From Acinetobacter indicus CIP 110367 (GTDB lineage Bacteria > Pseudomonadota > Gammaproteobacteria > Pseudomonadales > Moraxellaceae), in contig NZ_KI530754.1 of assembly GCF_000488255.1 (NCBI RefSeq), positions 372,001-436,000 on the forward strand: DNA of 64,000 nucleotides, read 5' to 3'. How positions within the stretch are numbered: position 1 is the stretch's first letter; each line of letters begins with the position of its first letter. The notes under the pieces were generated by a model. It did not search any database, was not told the origin of the DNA, and was given only the letters and a program-made list of their open reading frames with translations. Of the stretch, positions 12,696 to 20,446 are shown piece after piece. Made by a program: the position numbers and the translations under genes.

Positions 12696-12698
12696 GAT
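12670..12698 (+). promoter_or_regulatory. tRNA-Glu promoter embedded in the end of rnt
   Basis: TTGACA (12670-12675), exactly 17 bp, then TAAGAT (12693-12698). The -35 hexamer is coding sequence of rnt and the -10 begins with its stop codon. The tRNA starts at 12716. Confidence 0.75.
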
Positions 12699-12715
12699 AC
12701 CGCCATCTTCTAAAC

Positions 12716-12791
12716 GTCCCTATCGTCTAGAGGCCTAGGACATCGCCCTTTCACGGCGGTAACCGGGGTTCGAATCCCCGTAGGGACGCCA
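12716..12791 (+). tRNA. tRNA-Glu (UUC), copy 1
   Basis: A 76-nt tRNA with acceptor stem GTCCCTA/TAGGGAC, anticodon loop CTTTCAC (anticodon TTC), T-arm GGGGTTCGAATCCCC and encoded CCA. It is identical to three more copies in this window. Confidence 0.95.
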
Positions 12792-12864
12792 TCTCATTTC
12801 TCTCCCCTCCTGTTTGTTATTCATTCTTCTTTGCACAGCACTGTTGTTTATTTAAGCTGTTATT

Positions 12865-12925
12865 GCAAATAATTCTCATTTCTATTGATTAAGTCCATCA
12901 AGTTAATGATAATCGCTTGCATTAT
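12865..12925 (+). promoter_or_regulatory. Two Fur-box-like sites before the TonB receptor
   Basis: The segments GCAAATAATTCTCATTT (12865-12881) and ATGATAATCGCTTGCATTAT (about 12905-12924) resemble Fur operators: GATAAT/ATTATC half-sites and the AATNATTCTCATT pattern. They lie directly upstream of the receptor start at 12947 and suggest repression by iron-loaded Fur. Confidence 0.55.
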
Positions 12926-12946
12926 CTTTTACAAAAAACACATCTC

Positions 12947-15442
12947 ATGCGTTTTGCCTATTCCAGCTTGTCTGTGGCCATTTTAAGCAGCTTCAGCTCC
13001 CTTAGTTTTGCTGAACAGATTCAAGAATCAGAACCTACCACCCTCTCTCCCTCGCTCAAACTGTCGACCATTGTGGTCGAGGCCAAAGAGGAAAATGCGC
13101 TGGGAAAAACAGTCTATAAACAGGAAGATTTAAAGAAAAGCCCGAATAGCAGCAAGAACATCACCGAATTTTTAAAGGTGAATCCGAACGTGCAGCTCGG
13201 TCACCGCTTTCGCAGCAGCTTGCAGCAAGGTGAACTGAACGCGGCCGATATCAGTATTAATGGCGGATTGGCTTACGATAACAAGATTCTGATCAATGGC
13301 CTCTCCATCAACAATACGATTAATCCGGTGGGCGCACAGCAATCCAATCATCCCAACCAGCTGATGGGCAATTCACAGGCCGCTGCCATCAATACCGACC
13401 TGCTGTGCAAACTGACCGTGTTAGACAGTAATATCGGGGCGGAATATGGAGAATTTTCCGGTGGCGTGATTTCTGCCGAAACCTGCGCTCCGCAAACCGA
13501 AATTGGTAAAATTCACGGTTCGCTCAGTTATGACTACACCTCGAATGCCTGGTCAAAAGTCAATTTCCCCTCTCAGGACAGCCGGGATGCTTTTGAAGAT
13601 TCGACCGATGAGTCGGCACAGCCCTACTTCACCAAACAGGGCATTAGCCTGAACAGTTATGGTCGGCTCAGTGAGCAATGGGGTTTTAATGCCTTTGCTT
13701 CATACCGGCATTCAGCCATTCCCTTAAAAACAGATTTTGCCGAATCAGGGCAATTTGAACAGCAGCGTCAGGCCCGCAATGCCGGTGTGAAATTATTTTA
13801 TGATCCCTCTGAACGTACTTCGTTTAAGCTGGGTGCGAGCTTTTTGGAAAATGATGGACTGTATTTTAAATCCAATATCCGTGATTCTGAATCGACCCAG
13901 CACTCGAACAGCCAGAACCTGTATTTTAATCTGAACAACCAGCTCGACAGTGTCTTGCTGACCCAGCAGCTGAACTATCAACGCCAGCAAGCGGGACGTC
14001 AGGCTGCCCAGAATCACTATAGCTGGCTCAACTCGAGCAGCAAAAACTGGGGCAAGGACAAATATAGCTTTGAAGGTCATATGGGCGCCTTAAACCAGCA
14101 AGAAAGCCGGCTGAAATACACCATTAAAGCCCTGTTTGAGCCGATTGAAACCGCATCTTTACGGCATCAGTTTAAAATCGGGGCCGGCTATGGCCATTAT
14201 AAAGCCTACTGGCAACGTCCTGAAACTGCCCACGTATATGCTACGCCTTTAAATTTAAACGGTGCCGACTGCCAGTCTGATAATGGTACAAGTTATGATG
14301 CCTGTGATACTGCACCGAGTCTGGATGGTAAATATCAGGGCCAGTATTTAAGTAGCAAAACCAGCTATTATGCCGGTCAACTGGATATCCGTCAGGATCG
14401 CTGGCATGCCTTTATTGAAGACCAGATTCACTGGAATCACTATCTGACCGCGACCCTGGGCTTCCGGAATGACTATGACTCCATTCACAAACAGAACAAT
14501 GTTGCCCCCAGAACCGCACTAGAAATCCGTCCTTTTGGTAATGAGCGCTTAACCCTGTTGGGTGGCTGGAACCGCTATTACGGGCTAAATGCGTTTGTGA
14601 ATGAACTGAATGACCGGATTGACCAGTTTGAGCAAAAATATACACGCGCGCAGCTGGAACAGGGCTGGACACCCAAAACCGCAGGAAAGACCAGTTTCAC
14701 CTATCGTTCCGAGCTGAAAACCCCGTATAGCGATGAAACCGTACTCGGCCTGAGTTCCAAACTGAACAATACCGCACTCAGCCTGAAATGGGTCAACCGT
14801 GACAATCAGGACCAGTTACGTAAAACTAAAATGAATCTGGAAGATCTGAGTTATAGCTATGACAATCGCGGTCGCTCTGCATCCGATATTTATTCACTTT
14901 CCATCCGCAACCTGGCGCCACTGGCATTTTTAGGTGCACAGCATCGTCTGGCCCTGAATGCAGACTATACTGAAACCACGCGCAATTTTGATCATTACGA
15001 CAGTACCGATATTCTGACCGCCACCCCGCAAGTCTATTATAAGGGGCAACTGATTGATGCCGAGGATCGCCCTGCCCATGAGTTTCATGTGCCGTGGACC
15101 GTGCGTCTGAACTGGGAGATGCAGTTTGACCGCCTGCCGCTAACGCTCAGCCATTTCCTGAGTTATCAGGGTAAAGTTGATGCCCTAAAACGTGAGGCCA
15201 AAGGCTATACCGACGCACAGGGCGTGCAGCATGATGCCTATACGCCGTACACCACCCAGAACAAGTTTTATTGGGACTTGAAAGCCAGCTACCGGATTCC
15301 GTCTGTTAAAAATACTCAAACCATTTTGGGTCTGACTATTAACAATGTCACCAACCGCGCCAACAGCTTTATTGACAGCAGCGGCAGCGCCCAGCCCGAC
15401 ATTGGCCGGCAGTTTATTGCCGATGTGACCTTTAAATTCTAG
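12947..15442 (+). CDS. TonB-dependent outer-membrane receptor, probably iron-regulated
   Basis: An 831-residue outer-membrane protein. A signal peptide (MRFAYSSLSVAILSS...SFA) leads into a plug domain around residues 40-190, then a long beta-barrel rich in aromatic/polar alternation that ends in FKF with a C-terminal Phe, the usual barrel signal. Such receptors import siderophores, haem or other scarce nutrients using TonB energy. The ligand is not evident. ATG 12947 is preferred to an in-frame TTG at 12917 because the latter lies within the Fur-like operator. The receptor is alone between two tRNA-Glu genes, without siderophore or TonB partners. Confidence 0.85.
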   Translation: MRFAYSSLSVAILSSFSSLSFAEQIQESEPTTLSPSLKLSTIVVEAKEENALGKTVYKQEDLKKSPNSSKNITEFLKVNPNVQLGHRFRSSLQQGELNAADISINGGLAYDNKILINGLSINNTINPVGAQQSNHPNQLMGNSQAAAINTDLLCKLTVLDSNIGAEYGEFSGGVISAETCAPQTEIGKIHGSLSYDYTSNAWSKVNFPSQDSRDAFEDSTDESAQPYFTKQGISLNSYGRLSEQWGFNAFASYRHSAIPLKTDFAESGQFEQQRQARNAGVKLFYDPSERTSFKLGASFLENDGLYFKSNIRDSESTQHSNSQNLYFNLNNQLDSVLLTQQLNYQRQQAGRQAAQNHYSWLNSSSKNWGKDKYSFEGHMGALNQQESRLKYTIKALFEPIETASLRHQFKIGAGYGHYKAYWQRPETAHVYATPLNLNGADCQSDNGTSYDACDTAPSLDGKYQGQYLSSKTSYYAGQLDIRQDRWHAFIEDQIHWNHYLTATLGFRNDYDSIHKQNNVAPRTALEIRPFGNERLTLLGGWNRYYGLNAFVNELNDRIDQFEQKYTRAQLEQGWTPKTAGKTSFTYRSELKTPYSDETVLGLSSKLNNTALSLKWVNRDNQDQLRKTKMNLEDLSYSYDNRGRSASDIYSLSIRNLAPLAFLGAQHRLALNADYTETTRNFDHYDSTDILTATPQVYYKGQLIDAEDRPAHEFHVPWTVRLNWEMQFDRLPLTLSHFLSYQGKVDALKREAKGYTDAQGVQHDAYTPYTTQNKFYWDLKASYRIPSVKNTQTILGLTINNVTNRANSFIDSSGSAQPDIGRQFIADVTFKF

Positions 15443-15525
15443 CGTGGAAATATGCACAGGCTTGCGCTTTTAGACTGTGCATCCGCTATAATTGCAGTAA
15501 TTTCCCATGCTTTTTTTATAAGACA

Positions 15526-15684
15526 ATGTTAAAAAAGATTTTTCTGGTCCTGATTATTTTGCTGCCTTCGGCACTTTATCTGTACATTGTGTCGCGTGAT
15601 AGTAAAGCACCGCAAGCGCCCGCACCGGCTGAACAGGCCGCGCCGCAGCCACAAGCACCTGAGTACCAAACCCCGGACCACTAA
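15526..15684 (+). CDS. Small membrane-anchored peptide with a Pro/Ala/Gln tail, 52 residues
   Basis: MLKKIFLVLIILLPSALYLY forms one N-terminal membrane helix or uncleaved signal anchor. It is followed by a tail of about 30 residues built from Ala, Pro, Gln and Glu, ending EYQTPDH. No family is recognised. The intrinsic terminator at 15676-15698 overlaps its last codons and stop, strong evidence that a transcript ends exactly here. The ribosome binding site is weak. It could be a periplasm-facing envelope peptide. Confidence 0.65.
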   Translation: MLKKIFLVLIILLPSALYLYIVSRDSKAPQAPAPAEQAAPQPQAPEYQTPDH

Positions 15685-15698
15685 ATGTGGTCTTTTTT
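15676..15698 (+). terminator. Terminator overlapping the stop codon of the small peptide gene
   Basis: GACCAC (15676-15681) pairs with GTGGTC (15687-15692) around a five-base loop containing the TAA stop; T6 follows (15693-15698). Confidence 0.8.
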
Positions 15699-15867
15699 AT
15701 CTCCAGTACGATGAGTCGTGCAGATGCTCATGGGTTAAAATCCGGTGCAGATTGAAGTGCTTATTAAAAACCGGGCGGCCATCATCAAACGATAAATTTT
15801 CCAACAGCCTAAACAGATACTTTTTAGACAAATAAATCCAAATCATGGAATTATTCCCGTCATCAAA

Positions 15868-15896
15868 TTGACATCTTTGGGGCAAATCCCTAATAT
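15868..15896 (+). promoter_or_regulatory. Promoter of tRNA-Glu copy 2
   Basis: Perfect TTGACA (15868-15873), a 17-bp spacer and TAATAT (15891-15896) stand 18 bp before the tRNA. Confidence 0.85.
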
Positions 15897-15913
15897 AGCC
15901 CTCACCTCGCAAC

Positions 15914-15989
15914 GTCCCTATCGTCTAGAGGCCTAGGACATCGCCCTTTCACGGCGGTAACCGGGGTTCGAATCCCCGTAGGGACGCCA
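15914..15989 (+). tRNA. tRNA-Glu (UUC), copy 2
   Basis: Identical in all 76 bases to the copy at 12716; it has its own consensus promoter. The flanking sequences differ from the other copies beyond a few bases. Confidence 0.95.
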
Positions 15990-16102
15990 TCTAAATCGCG
16001 CCAGACGATTACTTCTAACCCAATTGTTTTGATTATTGATTGCAGATTTGTAGTTTTTCTCTACAATAGCCTGCTTCTCTATTCTTTTATTCTCCTACTC
16101 TT

Positions 16103-17521
16103 ATGCAGACATCTCATTCTCCGAATGATGCTACGCATCAGGGCAATTCTGCGCCTTTAAAACGCGCTATGAGTACTCGACATCTGGTTATGATTTCACT
16201 TGGTGGTGCAATCGGAACCGGTTTATTTTTAGGTTCGGGTGAAGTCATTGCACAAACGGGGCCTGTAGGTGCCATTCTTGCTTATTTTCTGGGCGGCGTG
16301 ATCGCTTACATGGTTATGCTGTGTTTGGGCGAACTGGCTGTCCATATGCCTGAATCCGGTTCTTTTGGTGCTTATGCCAAACGTTATATTGGACCCGGAA
16401 CAGGCTATACCGTCACCTGGCTGTACTGGCTGACCTGGTCAGTCACCCTGGGGACTGAATTTACCGCAGCCGCCCTGCTGATGCAGGAGTGGTTCCCGCA
16501 CATCTCGATGTGGTTATGGACCATTATTTTTGGGGTATTTGTCTTTACCTTAAATATGGTGTCTAGCCGCTGGTTTGCTGAATCGGAATTCTGGCTGGCA
16601 CTGGTCAAAGTCGTGACCGTGGTGGCCTTTATTCTGCTCGGTCTGCTGGCCATTTTCGGCGTGATCGGCTATCAGGGCTATGAATCTGCGCCGCTGTTTA
16701 GCAATTTAACCGCACAGGGCTGGTTCCCGGAAGGTTTATTCCCGATTTTCACCACCATGCTGATTGTCAACTTTGCCTTCTCTGGCACCGAACTGATTGG
16801 TGTGGCCGCTGGTGAAACCAAAGACCCGGCCAAAAACGTTCCAAAAGCCATCAACACCGCGATTTTCCGCCTGCTGATTTTCTTTGTCGGAACCATTCTG
16901 GTGGTGACTGCGTTATTGCCGCATCAGGAAGCCGGTCTGGCCGCTGAGGGCGTGAGTAGCAGTCCATTTGTGACCGTGTTCCAGCACATCGGGATTCCAT
17001 ACGCAGAAGATATTATCCGCTTCGTGATCATTACCGCCTTACTGTCTGCCGCCAACTCAGGTTTGTTTGCAGCATCGCGGATGATGTGGTCATTGTCGTA
17101 TCAGAAGCAGTTGCCGCAGGTTTTCTCCAAGGTCAACTCGCGTGGTATTCCTTATGTGGCAGTGATGGTCACCATGCTGGGCGCAATGCCAGGCTTGCTG
17201 TCTGAGCAGTTTGCACCTGAGCTGATTTTTACCAACCTGCTCGGTATTGCGGCCTTTACCATGGTGGTGGTCTGGATGAGTATCTGCTTAAGTCATTTCA
17301 ACTTCCGCCGTGAATGGTATAAACAGGGTCGTAGCGTGAAAGAGCTGGGCTTTGCCGCACCATTGTTCCCGATTGTGCCAATTCTGGGCTTTGTATTCTG
17401 TCTGATTACCTGTTTGAGTATGGTATTTGATCCATCCATGCGCATCAGTTTCTTTGGCTGTTTAATCTTTATTGCAGCCTGCTATATCAGCTATTACCGT
17501 TTTTATCATAAAAAAATCTAA
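16103..17521 (+). CDS. APC-family amino acid permease, MmuP-like
   Basis: A 472-residue inner-membrane transporter with about 12 helices. The N-terminal signature SLGGAIGTGLFLGSGEVIAQ and the run AYMVMLCLGELAVHMPESGS are characteristic of the amino acid-polyamine-cation family. They are closest in my memory to the S-methylmethionine permease MmuP; LysP/AroP-type basic or aromatic amino acid permeases are the alternative. The segment NFAFSGTELIGVAAGET is the conserved helix 6 region. No biosynthetic or catabolic partner such as mmuM is adjacent, so the substrate is open. A strong terminator follows. Confidence 0.85.
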   Translation: MQTSHSPNDATHQGNSAPLKRAMSTRHLVMISLGGAIGTGLFLGSGEVIAQTGPVGAILAYFLGGVIAYMVMLCLGELAVHMPESGSFGAYAKRYIGPGTGYTVTWLYWLTWSVTLGTEFTAAALLMQEWFPHISMWLWTIIFGVFVFTLNMVSSRWFAESEFWLALVKVVTVVAFILLGLLAIFGVIGYQGYESAPLFSNLTAQGWFPEGLFPIFTTMLIVNFAFSGTELIGVAAGETKDPAKNVPKAINTAIFRLLIFFVGTILVVTALLPHQEAGLAAEGVSSSPFVTVFQHIGIPYAEDIIRFVIITALLSAANSGLFAASRMMWSLSYQKQLPQVFSKVNSRGIPYVAVMVTMLGAMPGLLSEQFAPELIFTNLLGIAAFTMVVVWMSICLSHFNFRREWYKQGRSVKELGFAAPLFPIVPILGFVFCLITCLSMVFDPSMRISFFGCLIFIAACYISYYRFYHKKI

Positions 17522-17535
17522 TCAGGATTTGCAGT

Positions 17536-17560
17536 AAAGAGCGGCCCCGGCCGCTCTTTT
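17536..17560 (+). terminator. Terminator of the permease gene
   Basis: An 11-bp GC-rich stem AAAGAGCGGCC (17536-17546) pairs with 17549-17559 and runs into a T-tract. Confidence 0.85.
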
Positions 17561-17611
17561 TTTATTTATACTGTTAAATAAAGCCATTCTCATTCACATG
17601 CTGGCCCGACA

Positions 17612-18516
17612 ATGAATATTATTTGCATTCATGGGATGAATCAGCAACACCAGACTGCCGATTCACTGCGTCGACTGTGGTTATCAATACTGGAGCAGGG
17701 TTTAAAACGCAGCCAGCAGTCCCATTTTTTGCCGATTTAAAACAGGCCATCTGTATGCCGTTTTATGGCGATTTGCTCTCCAAACATCATCTGCAAAACA
17801 CTTTAAATGCCAGCACCCTGATGCCGCAGCACTGGCCGCATTTTCCACTGCTGCATCCAGTCAAAATTCAAAAACCGACCACAGTGGTGGAAGAACATCG
17901 CCCCGGCGATTGCAATATTCCGCATCTGCAAGTCTATGATGCACTTAACTTTAACCAGAAACTGAAATGGCTTAGTGCTTTAAGCCGGGATATTGCACTG
18001 CGTGATTTTGCCCGGCTCATCAATTATTTTCCCAAACTGTATGCCAGCTTGTTGCATAAATTTCTGGTCGAAGCCTATTTATACCTGGCTGATCCGCATT
18101 TTATTCAAGAGGTACACAGCCGGATTTATGCCCAGCTCTGTCAGGATGACACCCATATTATTCTGGCGCATTCCTTAGGCACGGTAATTGCCTATAATCT
18201 GTTAATTCAGCATCCGGAACTGAATATTGCACGCTTTATTACCCTCGGTTCGCCGCTGGCCTTTCGGGTGATTCAGGAGCATTTACAACAGCCGATTCAG
18301 CGCCCCACTGCCCTGCATGGCGACTGGATTAATTTTTATTCTCCGGATGATTTTCTGACCGCCTTTCCACTGTCGGAACCACCGTTTCATTTTAAACCGG
18401 CCATTCTGAACCAGCAGGTACAAACTCCGGTAGATCGTCCTCATGAAGTCTATGGCTATTTACAGCATCCCCAAGTCTTAGAGGCCTTGGTCGAGTTACT
18501 GCCAGAAAGTGCTTAA
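17612..18516 (+). pseudogene. Alpha/beta-hydrolase-like gene with a -1 frameshift in a T6 run
   Basis: From ATG 17612 the product begins MNIICIHGMNQQ, a hydrolase beta-strand with the HG oxyanion motif, but it meets a stop at 17738-17740. The rest of the protein continues in another frame as DLKQAICMPFYGDLL and onward, including the nucleophile elbow ILAHSLGTVIAYN (HSLG), to 18516. Adding one T to the six-T run at 17725-17730 joins the two frames into SHFFADLKQ and a product of about 300 residues. The split is therefore a single-base deletion, a sequencing error, or a slippery switch. Catalytic serine and likely C-terminal His (DRPHEVYG) are in the second part. Confidence 0.75.
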
Positions 18517-18603
18517 ATTGAGGGAATTTTCACCTGATTTATGCAAATTGTTCTAAATTTATTCGCTTAAAAGCCTTGCAGCCAGAAAATTGTAGAAAAG
18601 CGT

Positions 18604-18632
18604 TTGACACCCTCCTTTTTTCACCCTAATAT
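18604..18632 (+). promoter_or_regulatory. Promoter of tRNA-Glu copies 3 and 4
   Basis: TTGACA (18604-18609), 17 bp, TAATAT (18627-18632), 18 bp before the third tRNA. The fourth follows 44 bp after the third with no clear promoter, so the two are probably one transcript. Confidence 0.85.
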
Positions 18633-18649
18633 ACGCCCACCTCTGAAAC

Positions 18650-18725
18650 GTCCCTATCGTCTAGAGGCCTAGGACATCGCCCTTTCACGGCGGTAACCGG
18701 GGTTCGAATCCCCGTAGGGACGCCA
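18650..18725 (+). tRNA. tRNA-Glu (UUC), copy 3
   Basis: Identical to the other copies over all 76 bases, anticodon TTC, CCA encoded. Confidence 0.95.
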
Positions 18726-18769
18726 CTTCCTCCAATCAATAGAAGCGGTTTAAAATATTCTTCTGCACT

Positions 18770-18845
18770 GTCCCTATCGTCTAGAGGCCTAGGACATCGC
18801 CCTTTCACGGCGGTAACCGGGGTTCGAATCCCCGTAGGGACGCCA
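18770..18845 (+). tRNA. tRNA-Glu (UUC), copy 4
   Basis: Identical to copies 1-3. It lies 44 bp after copy 3 and just before a strong terminator, so it is the end of a two-tRNA transcript. Confidence 0.95.
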
Positions 18846-18870
18846 TATTCGGGTCACACACGTGATTCAT

Positions 18871-18904
18871 AAAAAAGCCCAAGCATTGCGACTTGGGCTT
18901 TTTT
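18871..18904. terminator. Terminator after the tRNA-Glu pair
   Basis: A 13-bp stem (18871-18883 with 18892-18904) includes A6 and T6 arms, so it can act in both directions. It also stands downstream of the convergent oxidoreductase gene, which ends at 19102. The remaining 200 bp to that gene hold nothing recognised. Confidence 0.85.
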
Positions 18905-19101
18905 ATTGCTGCAACTTTTTATTTGTACAGAACGGGAGCTAGGAAAAATACTATCACCCGTTTAAAACAGTCATACCACCTGCACCCAGATCCTCATCCA
19001 CTTCATACAATCTCCTGTGAATATGGATGGAAATGCTCAAAAAGGCTGAATAAAGCGTAGATGGGGAATTGGAATGAATCACCCTCATTCCCCATTTCTG
19101 T

Positions 19102-20346
19102 TTAGGCCGATTTACGCGAGTTAATCTGCCCTTTAATTACCGCGGTCAAATTGCCTTTTAAATATTTAAAAAATACTTTTAAAGGCGAGAGTTTTGGATT
19201 CGGCTGTTTGCCTTGGGCAATGTCCTTGAACTGCGCGGCATACCAGATAATTTCCATAATTGCCATTTTATCGACCAGTGGAATGCCGGTCTTAATTTTA
19301 TCGACACCATAACGCACGTCTTGCCCTGCCAGCAAACGATGTGCCAGATCTGGCTCTACCGCAAATGGGCGAGCAATCCCGATAAAATCACAGGCGCCGC
19401 TGGCCAGTGCCGTATTCATGCCTTGTACGGTCCGGAAACCGCCGGTCACCATTAAATGACAACGAACTTCCTGGCGGATCCGCTCCGCAAACTCCAAGAA
19501 GTAGGCTTCACGCGCTAAAGTCGAGGCTTTGCGTTTTTCCGCTTTTACTCCGGCCATGGCCGGTGCTTCATAAGTCCCCCCCGATACTTCAATCAGGTCA
19601 ATTCCGGCAGCATCAATCGCTTTAAAGACCTGAATCACATCTTCCTCACTAATACCACCGCGCTGGAAATCCGCCGAGTTCAGCTTGACTGAGATGATAA
19701 AATCTTCAGAGGTCGCAGCGCGCACCGCCTGATAAATTTCCAGCAAAAAGCGCATCCGGTTGTCAATCGAGCCACCCCAACGATCTTGGCGTTTATTGGT
19801 TAGCGGTGATAAAAACTGGCTGATTAAGTAGCCATGTGCGCCATGCAGCTGCACCCCTTCAAAACCGGCCTGTTCGCAGATCTGCGCAGCGCGGGCAAAG
19901 CGCTGGATAATATCCAGAATCTCATCTTCACGCAGTTCGCGCGGTGTGCCAAAGGTGGCGGCCAAGGCCGGGCTAAACGGTACCGCGGAAGGCGCGACGG
20001 TTTCTTTGTTCAGGCCTTTCGGACATTGCCGCCCCGGATGCGATAACTGCACCAGTTGCACCATGCCATACTGCTTGCCAATCTGCGCCCACTGTTGCAA
20101 CTTGGCCAGATCACGTTCTGATTCAATGGCCACCACGCCCGGTTCATTTTTGGCACGAATATCCACCATGACATTGCCGGTAATGGCACAGCCCAGCCCA
20201 CCCTTGGCCCAGGCCTCATATAAGCCCAAATGTAACTGGTTCGGCTGACCAGCCGTATTGGCCAGCGCCTCACTCATAGCGCCTTTAATGATGCGGTTTT
20301 TAAATGTGGTCTTTCTAATTTGAAGCTGATCTGCAATCTGGCTCAT
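19102..20346 (-). CDS. Old-yellow-enzyme family NADH:flavin oxidoreductase
   Basis: A 414-residue FMN-dependent TIM barrel. The N-terminal KNRIIKGAMSEALA, the active-site stretch GVQLHGAHGYLISQFLSP with the paired histidines, and the phosphate-binding GGFRTVQGM/FIGIARPF segments define the family. Unlike FadH in this window it has no Fe-S cluster or second nucleotide-binding domain, so it is the single-domain type that reduces activated alkenes, enones or nitro compounds. The physiological substrate is unknown. ATG 20346 has AGGA seven bases upstream. It is on the same strand as the yej genes, about 100 bp downstream. Confidence 0.85.
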   Translation of the reverse strand: MSQIADQLQIRKTTFKNRIIKGAMSEALANTAGQPNQLHLGLYEAWAKGGLGCAITGNVMVDIRAKNEPGVVAIESERDLAKLQQWAQIGKQYGMVQLVQLSHPGRQCPKGLNKETVAPSAVPFSPALAATFGTPRELREDEILDIIQRFARAAQICEQAGFEGVQLHGAHGYLISQFLSPLTNKRQDRWGGSIDNRMRFLLEIYQAVRAATSEDFIISVKLNSADFQRGGISEEDVIQVFKAIDAAGIDLIEVSGGTYEAPAMAGVKAEKRKASTLAREAYFLEFAERIRQEVRCHLMVTGGFRTVQGMNTALASGACDFIGIARPFAVEPDLAHRLLAGQDVRYGVDKIKTGIPLVDKMAIMEIIWYAAQFKDIAQGKQPNPKLSPLKVFFKYLKGNLTAVIKGQINSRKSA

Positions 20347-20446
20347 TGGTCAATCCTGACATTGTGGTCTAGAGCAAATACTCTATTGAATTACCCCAAT
20401 GGTCAAGCAAATTTTGACAACTCGTAATGTCAAAAATAGTCACAGA

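Noticed and set aside
15587-15835. An 82-codon plus-strand frame overlapping the small peptide gene
   Set aside because: Composition is that of an out-of-frame shadow, and it runs through the terminator at 15676-15698.
12716-18845. The tRNA-Glu repeats as a CRISPR-like or integron-like array
   Set aside because: The repeats are complete tRNAs with CCA ends and promoters; spacing is irregular and no cas or integrase gene is present.
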